64,000 nt of DNA from Catellatospora methionotrophica (GTDB lineage: Bacteria > Actinomycetota > Actinomycetes > Mycobacteriales > Micromonosporaceae): contig NZ_JAAOTJ010000010.1 of NCBI RefSeq assembly GCF_011297335.1, positions 1 through 64,000 on the forward strand. The letters are read 5' to 3'. Shown one piece after another: positions 53,441 to 62,321 of this stretch (positions within the stretch are counted from its first letter, which is position 1; every line of letters begins with the position of its first letter). The notes under the pieces are model-generated. The model ran no database searches and had not been told where the DNA came from. It saw nothing but the letters and a program-made list of their open reading frames with translations. The translations under genes were made by a program, and so were the position numbers.

Positions 53441-55084
53441 TCAGTGCGCGCCGACACCGGTCAGCGAACGCACCTCGAGCTCGGCGTACTTCTGCGGGTC
53501 CGCGGGCTCGCGGGACAGGATGGTGCCGAGCCAGCCGCACAGGAAACCGACCGGGATCGAGATGATGCCGGGGTTGGACAGCGGGAACCAGTGCCAGTCC
53601 GAGTTCGGGAACATCGCGGTCGGGCTGCCGGACACGACCGGCGAGAAGAACACCAGCACCACGGCGGTGATCAGGCCGCCGTAGATCGCGGCGGTCGCCC
53701 CGGCGGTGGTGAACCGCTTCCAGAACAGCGAGTACAGGATCGCGGGCAGGTTGCCCGAGGCCGCCACCGCGAAGGCCAGTGCGACGAGGAACGCCACGTT
53801 GAGGCTCTGCGCGAAGATGGCCAGCACGATCGCGACCGCGCCGATGGCGAACGCCGCGATGCGGGCGACCCGCACCTCGGAGCCCTCGCTGACCTGGCCC
53901 TTGCGGATGACGCTGGCGTAGATGTCGTGCGCCAGCGAGCTGGACGAGGCCAGCGTCAGACCGGCGACGACGGCCAGGATGGTGGCGAACGCGACCGCCG
54001 CGATGATGGCCAGCATCGCCGCGCCGCCGGTGGCACCGCCGAGGAACTTCTCGCCGAGCACCTGTGCCAGCTGCGGGGCGGCGGTGTTGCCGCCCTTGTC
54101 CTGGGCGGTGATGGCCTCGCCGCCGACCAGCGCCGCCGCGCCGAAGCCCAGCGCGAGGGTCATCAGGTAGAAGGTGCCGATGATGCCGATGGCCCAGAGC
54201 ACGCTCTTACGGGCGGCCTTGGAGTTGGGCACCGTGTAGAAGCGGATCAGGATGTGCGGCAGGCCGGCCGTGCCGAGCACCAGCGCGATGCCCAGCGACA
54301 GCAGATCCATCTTGTTGTAGAAGGTCTGTGCCGCGTCCCCGGCCACTTCCTTGCCGTAGCGCAGGCCCGGTTCGAGGAACGACGCGCCCTTGCCGGACTT
54401 GGTCGCGGCCTCGCCGAGCAGGTCGGACAGGTTGAACTTGAACGCCGCCAGCACCAGCACGGTCATCAGCGCCGCGCCGACCATCAGCAGGAACGCCTTG
54501 ACGATCTGAACGTACGTGGTGCCCTTCATGCCGCCGACGGTCACGTAGACGATCATCAGGATGCCGATGAAGATGATCGTGGCGATCTTCGCGGTGTCGG
54601 CGTCCATGCCCAGGAAGTGCGCGCCGGGCTTGATGCCCAGCAGCAGCGCCACCAGCGCGCCCGCGCCGACCATCTGGGCCAGCAGGTAGAAGATCGACAC
54701 CACGATGGTGGAGATCGAGGCGGCCACCCGGACCGGCGTCTGGCGCATCCGGAACGCCAGCACGTCGGCCATCGTGTACTTGCCCGAGTTGCGCAGCAGC
54801 TCCGCCACCAGCAGCAGCGCCACCAGCCAGGCCACCAGGAAGCCGATCGAGTACAGGAAGCCGTCGTAGCCGAACAGCGCGATGATGCCGGCGATGCCCA
54901 GGAAGCTCGCCGCCGACATGTAGTCGCCGCCGATCGCCAGGCCGTTGGAGAACCCGGAGAACGACCGGCCGCCGGCGTAGAAGTCCGCCGCGGTCTTCGT
55001 CTGCCGGCTCGCCCAGATCGTGATCGCCAGCGTGATGACCACGAAGACCACGAACAGGACGATCGTTAGCGTGCGAGAGCTCAT
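53441..55084 (-). CDS. actP: Cation/acetate symporter of the SSS family
   Basis: The protein has 547 residues and about 13 membrane helices. The motif LAIGGDYMSAASFLGIAG after helix 1 and GLPHILIRFYTVPNSKAARKS in the middle are typical of ActP. It imports acetate or a related short carboxylate with sodium. The ATG overlaps the stop of the DUF485 gene (ATGA). That pairing is the same as yjcH-actP in E. coli. Confidence 0.9.
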   Translation of the reverse strand: MSSRTLTIVLFVVFVVITLAITIWASRQTKTAADFYAGGRSFSGFSNGLAIGGDYMSAASFLGIAGIIALFGYDGFLYSIGFLVAWLVALLLVAELLRNSGKYTMADVLAFRMRQTPVRVAASISTIVVSIFYLLAQMVGAGALVALLLGIKPGAHFLGMDADTAKIATIIFIGILMIVYVTVGGMKGTTYVQIVKAFLLMVGAALMTVLVLAAFKFNLSDLLGEAATKSGKGASFLEPGLRYGKEVAGDAAQTFYNKMDLLSLGIALVLGTAGLPHILIRFYTVPNSKAARKSVLWAIGIIGTFYLMTLALGFGAAALVGGEAITAQDKGGNTAAPQLAQVLGEKFLGGATGGAAMLAIIAAVAFATILAVVAGLTLASSSSLAHDIYASVIRKGQVSEGSEVRVARIAAFAIGAVAIVLAIFAQSLNVAFLVALAFAVAASGNLPAILYSLFWKRFTTAGATAAIYGGLITAVVLVFFSPVVSGSPTAMFPNSDWHWFPLSNPGIISIPVGFLCGWLGTILSREPADPQKYAELEVRSLTGVGAH

Positions 55085-55437
55085 GCGACGACCTCCTTCG
55101 GCTGCTCGTCGGCGTCGAACTCGCCGGCGGTGATGCGGGTGTTGAGGTCCTCGGCGACCGGGTCGAGCTTGCGGTCGGCGTAGCGGGCGTACAGCCAGGC
55201 GATGAGGAACGTCGTCACGAACTGCAGCAGGCCGAAGATCAGCGCGACGTTGATGTTGCCGAACAGGATCCGGCCCATGAAGTCGCGCGCGTACGCCGAC
55301 AGGATCACGTACAGGGCGTACCAGCTGAAGAACGCGATCGTCATCGGGAACACGAAGCGCCGCAGGGCGCGCCGCAGCCCGCTGAACTCGGGGCTTTCCG
55401 CGATGCGCTCGTAGCGGTCGGGAGCGTCGGTGCTCAT
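55081..55437 (-). CDS. DUF485 membrane protein (YjcH-like)
   Basis: This 118-residue protein has two membrane helices: FVFPMTIAFFSWYALYVILSA and VALIFGLLQFVTTFLIAWLY. DUF485 proteins are co-encoded with acetate/pyruvate SSS symporters and are thought to assist them. A promoter lies about 80 bp upstream. The start ATG 55437 follows GGTGATTC. Confidence 0.9.
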   Translation of the reverse strand: MSTDAPDRYERIAESPEFSGLRRALRRFVFPMTIAFFSWYALYVILSAYARDFMGRILFGNINVALIFGLLQFVTTFLIAWLYARYADRKLDPVAEDLNTRITAGEFDADEQPKEVVA

Positions 55438-55518
55438 GAATCACCAGCCTCGGTGAGGGGAGGGAGCAACGTGGCACGTCGACGTGTGTGTGCGACGGGT
55501 CACAGTGCGGTTGCCCGC

Positions 55519-55548
55519 AGGCTAGGGACCGTCGTGTCGATCTGTGAA
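55519..55548 (-). promoter_or_regulatory. Promoter of the DUF485-actP operon
   Basis: On the minus strand, TTCACA (55548-55543) and TAGCCT (55524-55519) are 18 bp apart. The predicted leader is about 75 nt. The promoter lies between the response regulator gene and the transporter operon, so it is a natural target for that regulator. Confidence 0.6.
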
Positions 55549-55638
55549 CGGCCTGAAGGGGACATGTGCGCCGTTCGCGCCGAGCGGTCGTCCTCCCGCG
55601 CCCAGCGGCGCGCTCCCACGCGCCGAACGGCGGGTGCG

Positions 55639-56415
55639 TCAGCCCCAGTGCTGCTTCGCGGGCCGGATGAGGCGGTCCTTGAGGACGCGGGTGTGGCGCC
55701 GGGCCACCGGCAGCTGGTGCCCGCCGACGGTGACGACGTACCCGGAGCCGGTCAGCCGCAGCTCGGTGACCAGGTCCAGGCGCACCAGGTAGGAGCGGTG
55801 GATGCGCAGGAACCCGGCGTCGGTCCAGCGCTCCTCCAGCTGGGTCAGCGACACCCGCACCAGGTGCGAGCCGTCGGTGGTGTGCAGGCGCGCGTAGTCG
55901 CCCTGCGCCTCCACCCAGCACACCGACGAGCGCGGCAGCAGCCGTACGACCCCGCCCAGCTCCACCGGGATCATCGGATCGCCGCCGGCCGGGCTGGCCT
56001 CGGGTGGGGCGGCCGGACGCTCCTCGACGGCGGCGCGCTCGGACAGCACCCGGCGCAGCGACTCGGCGATGCGCTCGGCGCGCACCGGCTTGCGTACGTA
56101 GTCGACGACACCCAGGTCGAAGGCGTCCGCTGCCCGGTCGTCGTACGCGGTGACGAACACGACGGCGGGGGAGCGGGCGAAGCGCTGCAGCACCCGGGCC
56201 AGGTCCATGCCGTCCAGGCCCGGCATGCGGATGTCGAGGAACGCCACGTCGACGTCGTTCTCGTGCAGCACCCGCAGCGCCTCGGCCGCGTCGGCGGCAC
56301 TGTACACGTACTCCACGCGCGGGTCGTTGCGCAGCAGGTAGAGCAGCTCGTCCAGGGCCGGGGGCTCGTCGTCGACGGCGAGCACCCGCAGCCGCGGCGG
56401 GGTCCGGCCGGTCAT
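55639..56415 (-). CDS. LytTR-family response regulator
   Basis: The protein has 258 residues. The receiver domain has its phosphoacceptor at Asp61 (VAFLDIRMPG), the acidic pair at 15-16 (VDDEP) and the Lys in VRKPVRAERI. A linker rich in Ala/Pro follows, then a LytTR DNA-binding domain at about 155-258 (VCWVEAQGDYARLHTTDGSH, FLRIHRSYLVRL). The start overlaps the kinase stop (ATGA). It lies just upstream of the DUF485-actP operon. Confidence 0.94.
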   Translation of the reverse strand: MTGRTPPRLRVLAVDDEPPALDELLYLLRNDPRVEYVYSAADAAEALRVLHENDVDVAFLDIRMPGLDGMDLARVLQRFARSPAVVFVTAYDDRAADAFDLGVVDYVRKPVRAERIAESLRRVLSERAAVEERPAAPPEASPAGGDPMIPVELGGVVRLLPRSSVCWVEAQGDYARLHTTDGSHLVRVSLTQLEERWTDAGFLRIHRSYLVRLDLVTELRLTGSGYVVTVGGHQLPVARRHTRVLKDRLIRPAKQHWG

Positions 56416-57650
56416 GCCCGCCGCCCGTCGCGCGCCGCCGCCGGACGCGCGCCCGGCATCGCCGGCTCGCTCATCACCGCGCCGCCCCGGAACTTCGGAA
56501 TGCGCAGGCTCACCCGTGTCCCGGCCTGCGGCGCGGTCTCCACGACCAGGCCGTACGCGTCCCCGAACACCGCCCGCAGCCGGTCGTCCACGTTGCCCAG
56601 CCCCACGTGCTGGCCGCCGTCGCCGTCCACCGTGCCGTCGCCGTTCAGCAGCACCGCCGGGTCCATGCCCACGCCGTCGTCCTCCACGATGATCTCGCAG
56701 TCCGCGCCCGCGTCCGCGGCGATGATCCGGATCGTGCCTACTCCCGGCTTCGGGGCCAGTCCGTGCCGCACCGCGTTCTCCACCAGCGGCTGCAGGCACA
56801 GGAACGGCACCTCGACCGGCAGCACCTCCGGCGCGACCCGCAGCCGCACCTGCAGCCGCTCACCGAACCGGGCCCGCTCGATGGTCAGGTACCGGTCGAT
56901 CGAGCGCAGCTCCTCGGCCAGCGTGGTGAACTCCCCGTGCGCCCGGAACGAGTACCGGGTGAACTCGGCGAACTCCAGGATCAGCTCGCGGGCCTGCTCC
57001 GGGTCGGTGCGCACGAACGAGGCGATGGCCGTCAGCGCGTTGTACACGAAATGCGGGCTGATCTGCGCGCGCAGTGCCCGCACCTCGGCCCGTGCCGTCC
57101 GGGCCCGCTCCTCCTGCAGCTCGGCCAGCTCCAGCTGCAACCCGACCCAGTGCGCCGTCTCCAGCACCACCCGGACCAGGCCCGGCGTCGGCCGCGCCTC
57201 GGTGACCGCGACCAGCGCCCCGACCGTACCCCCGTCGGGTTTGGAGACCGGGGCGGCGACCGCGCCGCGCACCGGGCAGTCCAGGCGTACACACGTCAGC
57301 TCCTGTGGCCGCACCAGCACCGGCCGCCCGGTGGACAGCGCCCGCTGCGCCGCGGCCAGCAGCGCCTCGCGGTGGTGGCCGCCCTCGCCGTCGTGGGCCA
57401 GGAACCCGGTGCCGTCGGCCAGCGCCAGCCCCGCCGCCCCGACCAGTGTCCGCAGGTGTTTGAGCGCGGCGGCCGCGGTCTCGTCGCGCAGCCCCTGCCG
57501 CAGCGGTTCACTGGCCAGCGTCGCCAGGTGCAGCACCTGGTACGTCGCCCGCTCCTCCGGCGTCACGACGCGCCGCCGCCCGCGCATCATCACCACCGCG
57601 GTCGCGGCGATGACGGCCGCCACGGCGGCGGCGCCCAGCGCTGGGTACAT
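56412..57650 (-). CDS. LytS/YehU-type sensor histidine kinase
   Basis: The protein has 412 residues. One N-terminal membrane helix is followed by a GAF-like domain (residues about 40-170, with Cys120 and Cys125). The His-kinase domain has His200 in QISPHFVYNALTAI, NAVRHGLAPKPG (N box) and DDGVGMDP (G box). Because there is only one membrane helix, the signal is probably sensed in the cytoplasm by the GAF-like domain. It is the first gene of the pair. Confidence 0.93.
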   Translation of the reverse strand: MYPALGAAAVAAVIAATAVVMMRGRRRVVTPEERATYQVLHLATLASEPLRQGLRDETAAAALKHLRTLVGAAGLALADGTGFLAHDGEGGHHREALLAAAQRALSTGRPVLVRPQELTCVRLDCPVRGAVAAPVSKPDGGTVGALVAVTEARPTPGLVRVVLETAHWVGLQLELAELQEERARTARAEVRALRAQISPHFVYNALTAIASFVRTDPEQARELILEFAEFTRYSFRAHGEFTTLAEELRSIDRYLTIERARFGERLQVRLRVAPEVLPVEVPFLCLQPLVENAVRHGLAPKPGVGTIRIIAADAGADCEIIVEDDGVGMDPAVLLNGDGTVDGDGGQHVGLGNVDDRLRAVFGDAYGLVVETAPQAGTRVSLRIPKFRGGAVMSEPAMPGARPAAARDGRRA

Positions 57651-57696
57651 GGCAGCGATCGTGCCACGCCCCGCCCCCGCACTCCACCCCCGCCTT

Positions 57697-57771
57697 GATC
57701 ATCGGACTTGCCTGGCACCTGCGCGCAGCTTGACCTCGCTTTCGCCCGGTTGCCCGGCAAGTCGATCGATC
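57697..57771. repeat. Intergenic imperfect palindrome
   Basis: GATCATCGGACTTGCCTGG (57697-57715) and CCCGGCAAGTCGATCGATC (57753-57771) are complementary apart from a few changes and one shifted base. The perfect core is ACTTGCC/GGCAAGT. It lies in the divergent gap between the kinase and APH genes. Confidence 0.7.
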
Positions 57772-57837
57772 TTGGCACAGGGGGACCTGGCGGAAACCGA
57801 GCTGCGACGCAGGTGGTGGCGGTGCGACCATCGTCGG

Positions 57838-58791
57838 ATGGTGGTGGCGAGCGGGGTACGGATCACGTGGCAGGAACTGCCCGAACACGTCCAGGCCGGG
57901 GTCGAGGCGATCCTCGGCGACCGGGTCGTGGCCGCAGAGTCGCAGTCGGGCGGGTTCTCGCCGGGCACCGCCGACCGGGTCCGCACCGCGAGCGGCGGCC
58001 GCGCCTTCGTCAAGGCCGTCAGCCCCACGCAGAACGCCCGCTCGGTGGAGCTGCACCGCCAGGAGGCACTGGTCAGCGCCGCCCTCCCGCCGGACGTGCC
58101 CGCGCCGCGACTGCTCGGCCGCTACGACGACGGCGAATGGATCGCCCTGGTGCTGGCCGACGTCGACGGCCGCCACCCGGTGACGCCGTGGACGCGGTCC
58201 GAACTCGACGCGGTGCTGGCCACCCTGCGCGTGCTCGCGGCGGCCACGACCCCGTGCCCGATGCCGGAGCTGCCGACGGTCGCCGCCCTGCTCGGCGTGG
58301 ACCTGTCCGGCTGGGACCGCCTGGCCGCTGACCCACCCGACGACCTCGACCCGTGGGCGGCCGCGCGCCTGCCCGAGCTGGTCGCGCTCGGCGCGGCCGG
58401 GGTGGCGGCGCTGGGCGGCGACACGATCGCGCACACCGACCTGCGGGCCGACAACCTGCTCGTCGCCCCGGACGGCACGGTGACGGTGGTCGACTGGCCG
58501 TGGGCCTGCGTCGGCCCCGCCTGGCTCGACACCGCCATGATCATGGTGAACGTGAACCTGTTCGGCGGCCACGACGTCGACGCGCTACTGGCCGAGCACG
58601 CCCACCCGCTCGGCGCCCGCCCCGCCGACCTGAACGGGCTGCTCGCAGGCATGACCGGCTACTTCCTCGACGCCGCCCGCCGCCCCGCCCCACCCGGCCT
58701 GCCCACCGTCCGCGCCTTCCAGCGCGCCCAGGGCGACGCCACCCTGCGCTGGCTCCGCACCCGCCTCGAAGCTACGATCCAGCGGCCGTGA
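57838..58791 (+). CDS. APH-family phosphotransferase
   Basis: The protein has 317 residues. The aminoglycoside-phosphotransferase fold has the Brenner-type motif AHTDLRADNLLV and the metal-binding VVDWPWACVG. The N-terminal lobe has AFVKAVSP. Such proteins phosphorylate small molecules including drugs, choline or homoserine; no specificity can be read. Its stop overlaps the start of an SSS symporter gene (GTGA), so the two form an operon. Confidence 0.85.
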   Translation: MVVASGVRITWQELPEHVQAGVEAILGDRVVAAESQSGGFSPGTADRVRTASGGRAFVKAVSPTQNARSVELHRQEALVSAALPPDVPAPRLLGRYDDGEWIALVLADVDGRHPVTPWTRSELDAVLATLRVLAAATTPCPMPELPTVAALLGVDLSGWDRLAADPPDDLDPWAAARLPELVALGAAGVAALGGDTIAHTDLRADNLLVAPDGTVTVVDWPWACVGPAWLDTAMIMVNVNLFGGHDVDALLAEHAHPLGARPADLNGLLAGMTGYFLDAARRPAPPGLPTVRAFQRAQGDATLRWLRTRLEATIQRP

Positions 58792-60278
58792 ATGCCTATG
58801 CCCTGCTCGCGATAGCGACCGTCACCGTGGCGACGGTCGCCATCGGCGCGTGGGGGATAAGGCTCGTCCGGAGCACCTCCGATCTGCTGGTCGCGTCCCG
58901 GATGGTCAGCCCGACGCAGAACGCGGCCGCGATCGGCGGGGAGTACCTGTCGGCGGCGAGCTTCCTCGGCGTCGCCGGGCTGATCCTGGCGTACGGCGCG
59001 CAGATGCTCTGGTATCCCGTCGGATTCGCCGCCGGTTACCTGGCCCTGCTGCTGTTCGTCGCCGCGCCGCTGCGCCGCTCCGGGGCGTTCACCCTGCCCG
59101 ACTTCTGCGAGGCCCGGCTCGCCTCCCCCCGGCTGCGGCGGCTGGCGACCGCGTTCGTGCTGTTCATCGGCTGGTTCTACCTGCTGCCACAACTCCAGGG
59201 CGCGGGCCTGACGTTCCAGATCGTCACCGGTGCGCCGAGCTGGGTCGGCGTCGTGCTCGTCGGTGCGGTCGTCACCGGCAACGTCGCCTTCGGCGGCATG
59301 CGCTCGGCGACGTACGTACAGGCCTTCCAGTACTGGCTGAAACTGACCGCCATCGCCGTCCCCGCGTTCTTCCTGCTCGCGAGATGGAACGACGACGGCC
59401 GTCCCGCGATCCCCGTCGACGACGCGTGGCTGGCCCCGGCGGGCGGCCTGGTCGCCACGTACTCGCTGATCCTCGCGACGTTCCTGGGCACCATGGGCCT
59501 GCCGCACGTGCTCGCCCGCTTCTACACCAACCCCGACGGCGGCTCCGCCCGAAGAACCACCACCATCGTGCTCGGCCTCGTCGGCCTGTTCTACCTGTTC
59601 CCGACCGTCTACGGCGTACTCGGCCGCGTCTACACCCCCGAACTGGCCACCGGCCGCAACGACACCGTCGTGCTGCTCCTCCCGGCCGCAGCCCTCGGGC
59701 CGGGCGTCGCCGCCGACGCACTCGGCGCCCTCGTCGCCGCCGGTGCCTTCGCCGCCTTCCTGTCCACCTCGAACGGGCTGCTGACCAGCGTCGCCGGGGT
59801 GCTCGCCAACGACGTGCTGGGCAAGGCACGGCTGTCGTGGGGCCCACTGACGCAGTTCCGGGCGGCGGCGCTGTTCGCGGGCGCGGTGCCGATGGGCCTG
59901 GCGCTGGCCGTACACGGACTGAACGTCTCCCAGGTCGTCGGGCTCGCGTTCGCCGTGGCCGCGTCGAGCTTCTGCCCGATGCTGGTGCTCGGCATCTGGT
60001 GGCGCGGCCTCACCGCCGCCGGGGCGGCCGCGGGCATCCTCGCCGGAGGCGGCAGCGCCGTCGTCGCCGTACTCTGGACGATCTTCCTCCCGCCCGCCCC
60101 CGGCCTGGCCGCCGACCTGCTCGCCCAGCCCGCCGCGTGGACGGTCCCGCTGGCGTTCGCGGTCATGGTCTCCGTGTCGCTGGCCACCCGGCGGCGCATA
60201 CCGGGCGCGGTCGGCGCGATGCTGCTGCGCCTGCACGCACCCGAAACCCTGCACACCCCGGAAACATCGCGGTTGTAG
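58788..60278 (+). CDS. SSS-family sodium:solute symporter
   Basis: This 496-residue protein with about 13 membrane helices is homologous to ActP. It has AAAIGGEYLSAASFLGVAGL after helix 1 and GLPHVLARFYTNPDGGSARR in the middle. The first motif has Glu in place of Asp. It probably carries a short organic acid. It is coupled to the APH gene upstream and followed by a small membrane protein with a DUF485-like layout. Confidence 0.88.
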   Translation: MNAYALLAIATVTVATVAIGAWGIRLVRSTSDLLVASRMVSPTQNAAAIGGEYLSAASFLGVAGLILAYGAQMLWYPVGFAAGYLALLLFVAAPLRRSGAFTLPDFCEARLASPRLRRLATAFVLFIGWFYLLPQLQGAGLTFQIVTGAPSWVGVVLVGAVVTGNVAFGGMRSATYVQAFQYWLKLTAIAVPAFFLLARWNDDGRPAIPVDDAWLAPAGGLVATYSLILATFLGTMGLPHVLARFYTNPDGGSARRTTTIVLGLVGLFYLFPTVYGVLGRVYTPELATGRNDTVVLLLPAAALGPGVAADALGALVAAGAFAAFLSTSNGLLTSVAGVLANDVLGKARLSWGPLTQFRAAALFAGAVPMGLALAVHGLNVSQVVGLAFAVAASSFCPMLVLGIWWRGLTAAGAAAGILAGGGSAVVAVLWTIFLPPAPGLAADLLAQPAAWTVPLAFAVMVSVSLATRRRIPGAVGAMLLRLHAPETLHTPETSRL

Positions 60279-60288
60279 CGTGACTCCT

Positions 60289-60669
60289 GTGAGTGACCGG
60301 GTACGGGTCGACCTCGCCGCACACCGCCGGGTCCGGCCGCGTCCCGGCGCGCACGACGAGATCGTCGAGCAGACACCGATGGGCGACGCGCTGGTGCGCG
60401 AACTGATGCGCGTACAGCTCGGCCTCGCCCTGCGCCTGGCCGCCGTCGTCGCCGTCGCCCTCGGCGGCCTGCCGCTGCTGTTCACCGTCTGGCCCGCCGG
60501 CACCCACGTCGCCGTCGCCGGGATGCCGCTGCCCTGGCTGCTGCTCGGCGTCGCCGCGTTCCCGTTCCTGGCCGGCGCGGGCCTGGTCTACACCCGCCTG
60601 GCCGAACGCAACGAAGCCGACTTCGCCGCCCTCGTCGGCCGCCCCGCCGAACGCGGCACGCCACGCTGA
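60289..60669 (+). CDS. Small two-helix membrane protein, possibly a DUF485-like partner
   Basis: The protein has 126 residues with two membrane helices, LALRLAAVVAVALGGLPLLF and LPWLLLGVAAFPFLAGAGLV, and a short charged tail. The layout resembles DUF485 subunits of SSS transporters, but similarity is weak. GTG 60289 is preceded by TAGCGT; GTG 60280 is also possible. Confidence 0.75.
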   Translation: MSDRVRVDLAAHRRVRPRPGAHDEIVEQTPMGDALVRELMRVQLGLALRLAAVVAVALGGLPLLFTVWPAGTHVAVAGMPLPWLLLGVAAFPFLAGAGLVYTRLAERNEADFAALVGRPAERGTPR

Positions 60670-60697
60670 CCTGTCGCCCGGCTGACATCGAAAGATC

Positions 60698-60750
60698 TAG
60701 ACGTGCCGACACGCCGTCGCTAGTGTGACCCTTCTGACCTGGCAGAAGGG
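60698..60750 (+). promoter_or_regulatory. Promoter and RBS-masking hairpin of the AMP-ligase gene
   Basis: TAGACG (60698-60703) and TAGTGT (60721-60726) are 17 bp apart. The hairpin CCCTTCT (60729-60735) with AGAAGGG (60744-60750) encloses the ribosome binding site, which ends 8 nt before GTG 60759. Folding would hide the site, so translation may be regulated. Confidence 0.55.
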
Positions 60751-60758
60751 CATCGGCT

Positions 60759-62321
60759 GTGGACGACGACGTGGCAGCCCGCAGTTACGTGTGGCGCGCA
60801 CTGGACCAGTTCGAGAGCTACGGCGACGCCGAGGCGATCCGCGCCCCCGGCCGCACCCTCACCTACCGCGAACTGCGCACCGCCGTGCTGACCACGGCCA
60901 CCGCCCTGCACGAACAGGGCGTCCACGCCGGAACCTCGGTCGCGATCCTCGTCGGCAACCCCCACGAGGCGATCTTCCTCCAGCTCAGCCTGCACCTGCT
61001 CGGCTGCCGCTCGGTCTGGATGATCCCGTCCGCCCCGCACCGGCACCGCGTCGCATTCCTGCGCCTGGCCGAAGCCGACGTCTTCGTCTACGACGCCCGC
61101 ACCCACGACCAGCTCGGCCGCGAACTGCTCGCCGAAGTCCCGCACCTGTCCGTGCTGTGCCTCGGCGACGGCGGCCTCGGCCCCGACCTGCTCGCCCACG
61201 CACCCGCCACCGAGCCGCCGATCGGCCGCGACGGCCCCGCCGCCGAACCGCACTCGCTGTTCCAGACCGGCGGCACCACCGGCACCCCGAAACTCGTCCT
61301 GCACCGGCACACGTTCTTCCAGACCCTCGCGGCGTACTCCGACCACTGGACCGCCTCCGGCGGCCACCCCCTGCGCCACCTCGCCGTGTCCGCGTTCTGG
61401 CACGTCAGCGCACAGGTGCCGGTGCTCATGACGCTGTTCACCGGCGGCACCCTGGTCATGCACGACAAGTACGACACGCAGCCGTTCCTCGACGCCATCG
61501 CCCGCGACCGGATCACCAGCATCCTGCTCCCGCCGCCCCTGCTCTACCAGCTGCTCGACGACCCGCGCCTGGCCGCCGCCGACACGTCCACCCTCCAGAT
61601 GATCTCCTGCGGCGGCAGCGCGGCCGCCCCCGCGCGCCTCGCCCAGGCCGTCGACCGCTTCGGGCCGGTGCTGCGCCCGGTGTACGGCATGACCGAAGCG
61701 CCGTTCATCACCGCGCAGGCCGGCCTCACCGTCGACCCCGCGCACCCGGAACGGCTCGGCTCGTGCGGGCTGCCGTTCGGCGACATGCGCGTCGAGATCC
61801 GCGCCGCCGACGGAACCCCGCTGCCCGACGGCGAGACCGGCGAGGTGTGGATCAGCGGCAGCCTGATGATGGACGGCTACCACGGCGAACCCGGCCTGAC
61901 CGCGCAGACCCTGGTCGACGGCTGGCTGCGCACCGGCGACGTCGGACGCCTCGACGCCGACGGCTACCTGTTCCTGGTCGACCGCGTCAAAGACATGATC
62001 ATCACCGGGTACGGGTCGACGAACATCTACAGCCGCCCCGTCGAGGACGCGCTCGTCGCGCACCCGCAGGTCCGCGCGGCAGCGGTCATCGGGGTTCCGG
62101 CCGACGACACCGGTGAGGCCGTGCACGCATATGTGGTGCCCGAGCCCGGTGCCGACCTCAGTCCCGACGAGCTGCGCGGGTTCGTCATCGGGGAACTCAA
62201 CGAGATGTGGGCGCCGCGGACCATCGAGTTCGTCGACGATCTGCCGCTGACCGCGATGGGGAAGGTCGACAAGAAGGCGCTGCGGGCGCGGTACCTGGCG
62301 TCGGCCCCGGCAACGGCGTGA
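60759..62321 (+). CDS. Acyl/aryl-adenylating enzyme (AMP-dependent synthetase)
   Basis: The protein has 520 residues. The core motifs are complete: FQTGGTTGTPKLVLH (ATP loop), VYGMTEAPF, GWLRTGDVGRLDADGYLFLV, and the C-terminal Lys in AMGKVDKKALR. It resembles 2,3-dihydroxybenzoate-AMP ligases and similar stand-alone activating enzymes. No carrier protein gene is nearby. It is coupled to a downstream MFS exporter by GTGA overlap, suggesting that the two act on one pathway. Confidence 0.88.
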   Translation: MDDDVAARSYVWRALDQFESYGDAEAIRAPGRTLTYRELRTAVLTTATALHEQGVHAGTSVAILVGNPHEAIFLQLSLHLLGCRSVWMIPSAPHRHRVAFLRLAEADVFVYDARTHDQLGRELLAEVPHLSVLCLGDGGLGPDLLAHAPATEPPIGRDGPAAEPHSLFQTGGTTGTPKLVLHRHTFFQTLAAYSDHWTASGGHPLRHLAVSAFWHVSAQVPVLMTLFTGGTLVMHDKYDTQPFLDAIARDRITSILLPPPLLYQLLDDPRLAAADTSTLQMISCGGSAAAPARLAQAVDRFGPVLRPVYGMTEAPFITAQAGLTVDPAHPERLGSCGLPFGDMRVEIRAADGTPLPDGETGEVWISGSLMMDGYHGEPGLTAQTLVDGWLRTGDVGRLDADGYLFLVDRVKDMIITGYGSTNIYSRPVEDALVAHPQVRAAAVIGVPADDTGEAVHAYVVPEPGADLSPDELRGFVIGELNEMWAPRTIEFVDDLPLTAMGKVDKKALRARYLASAPATA

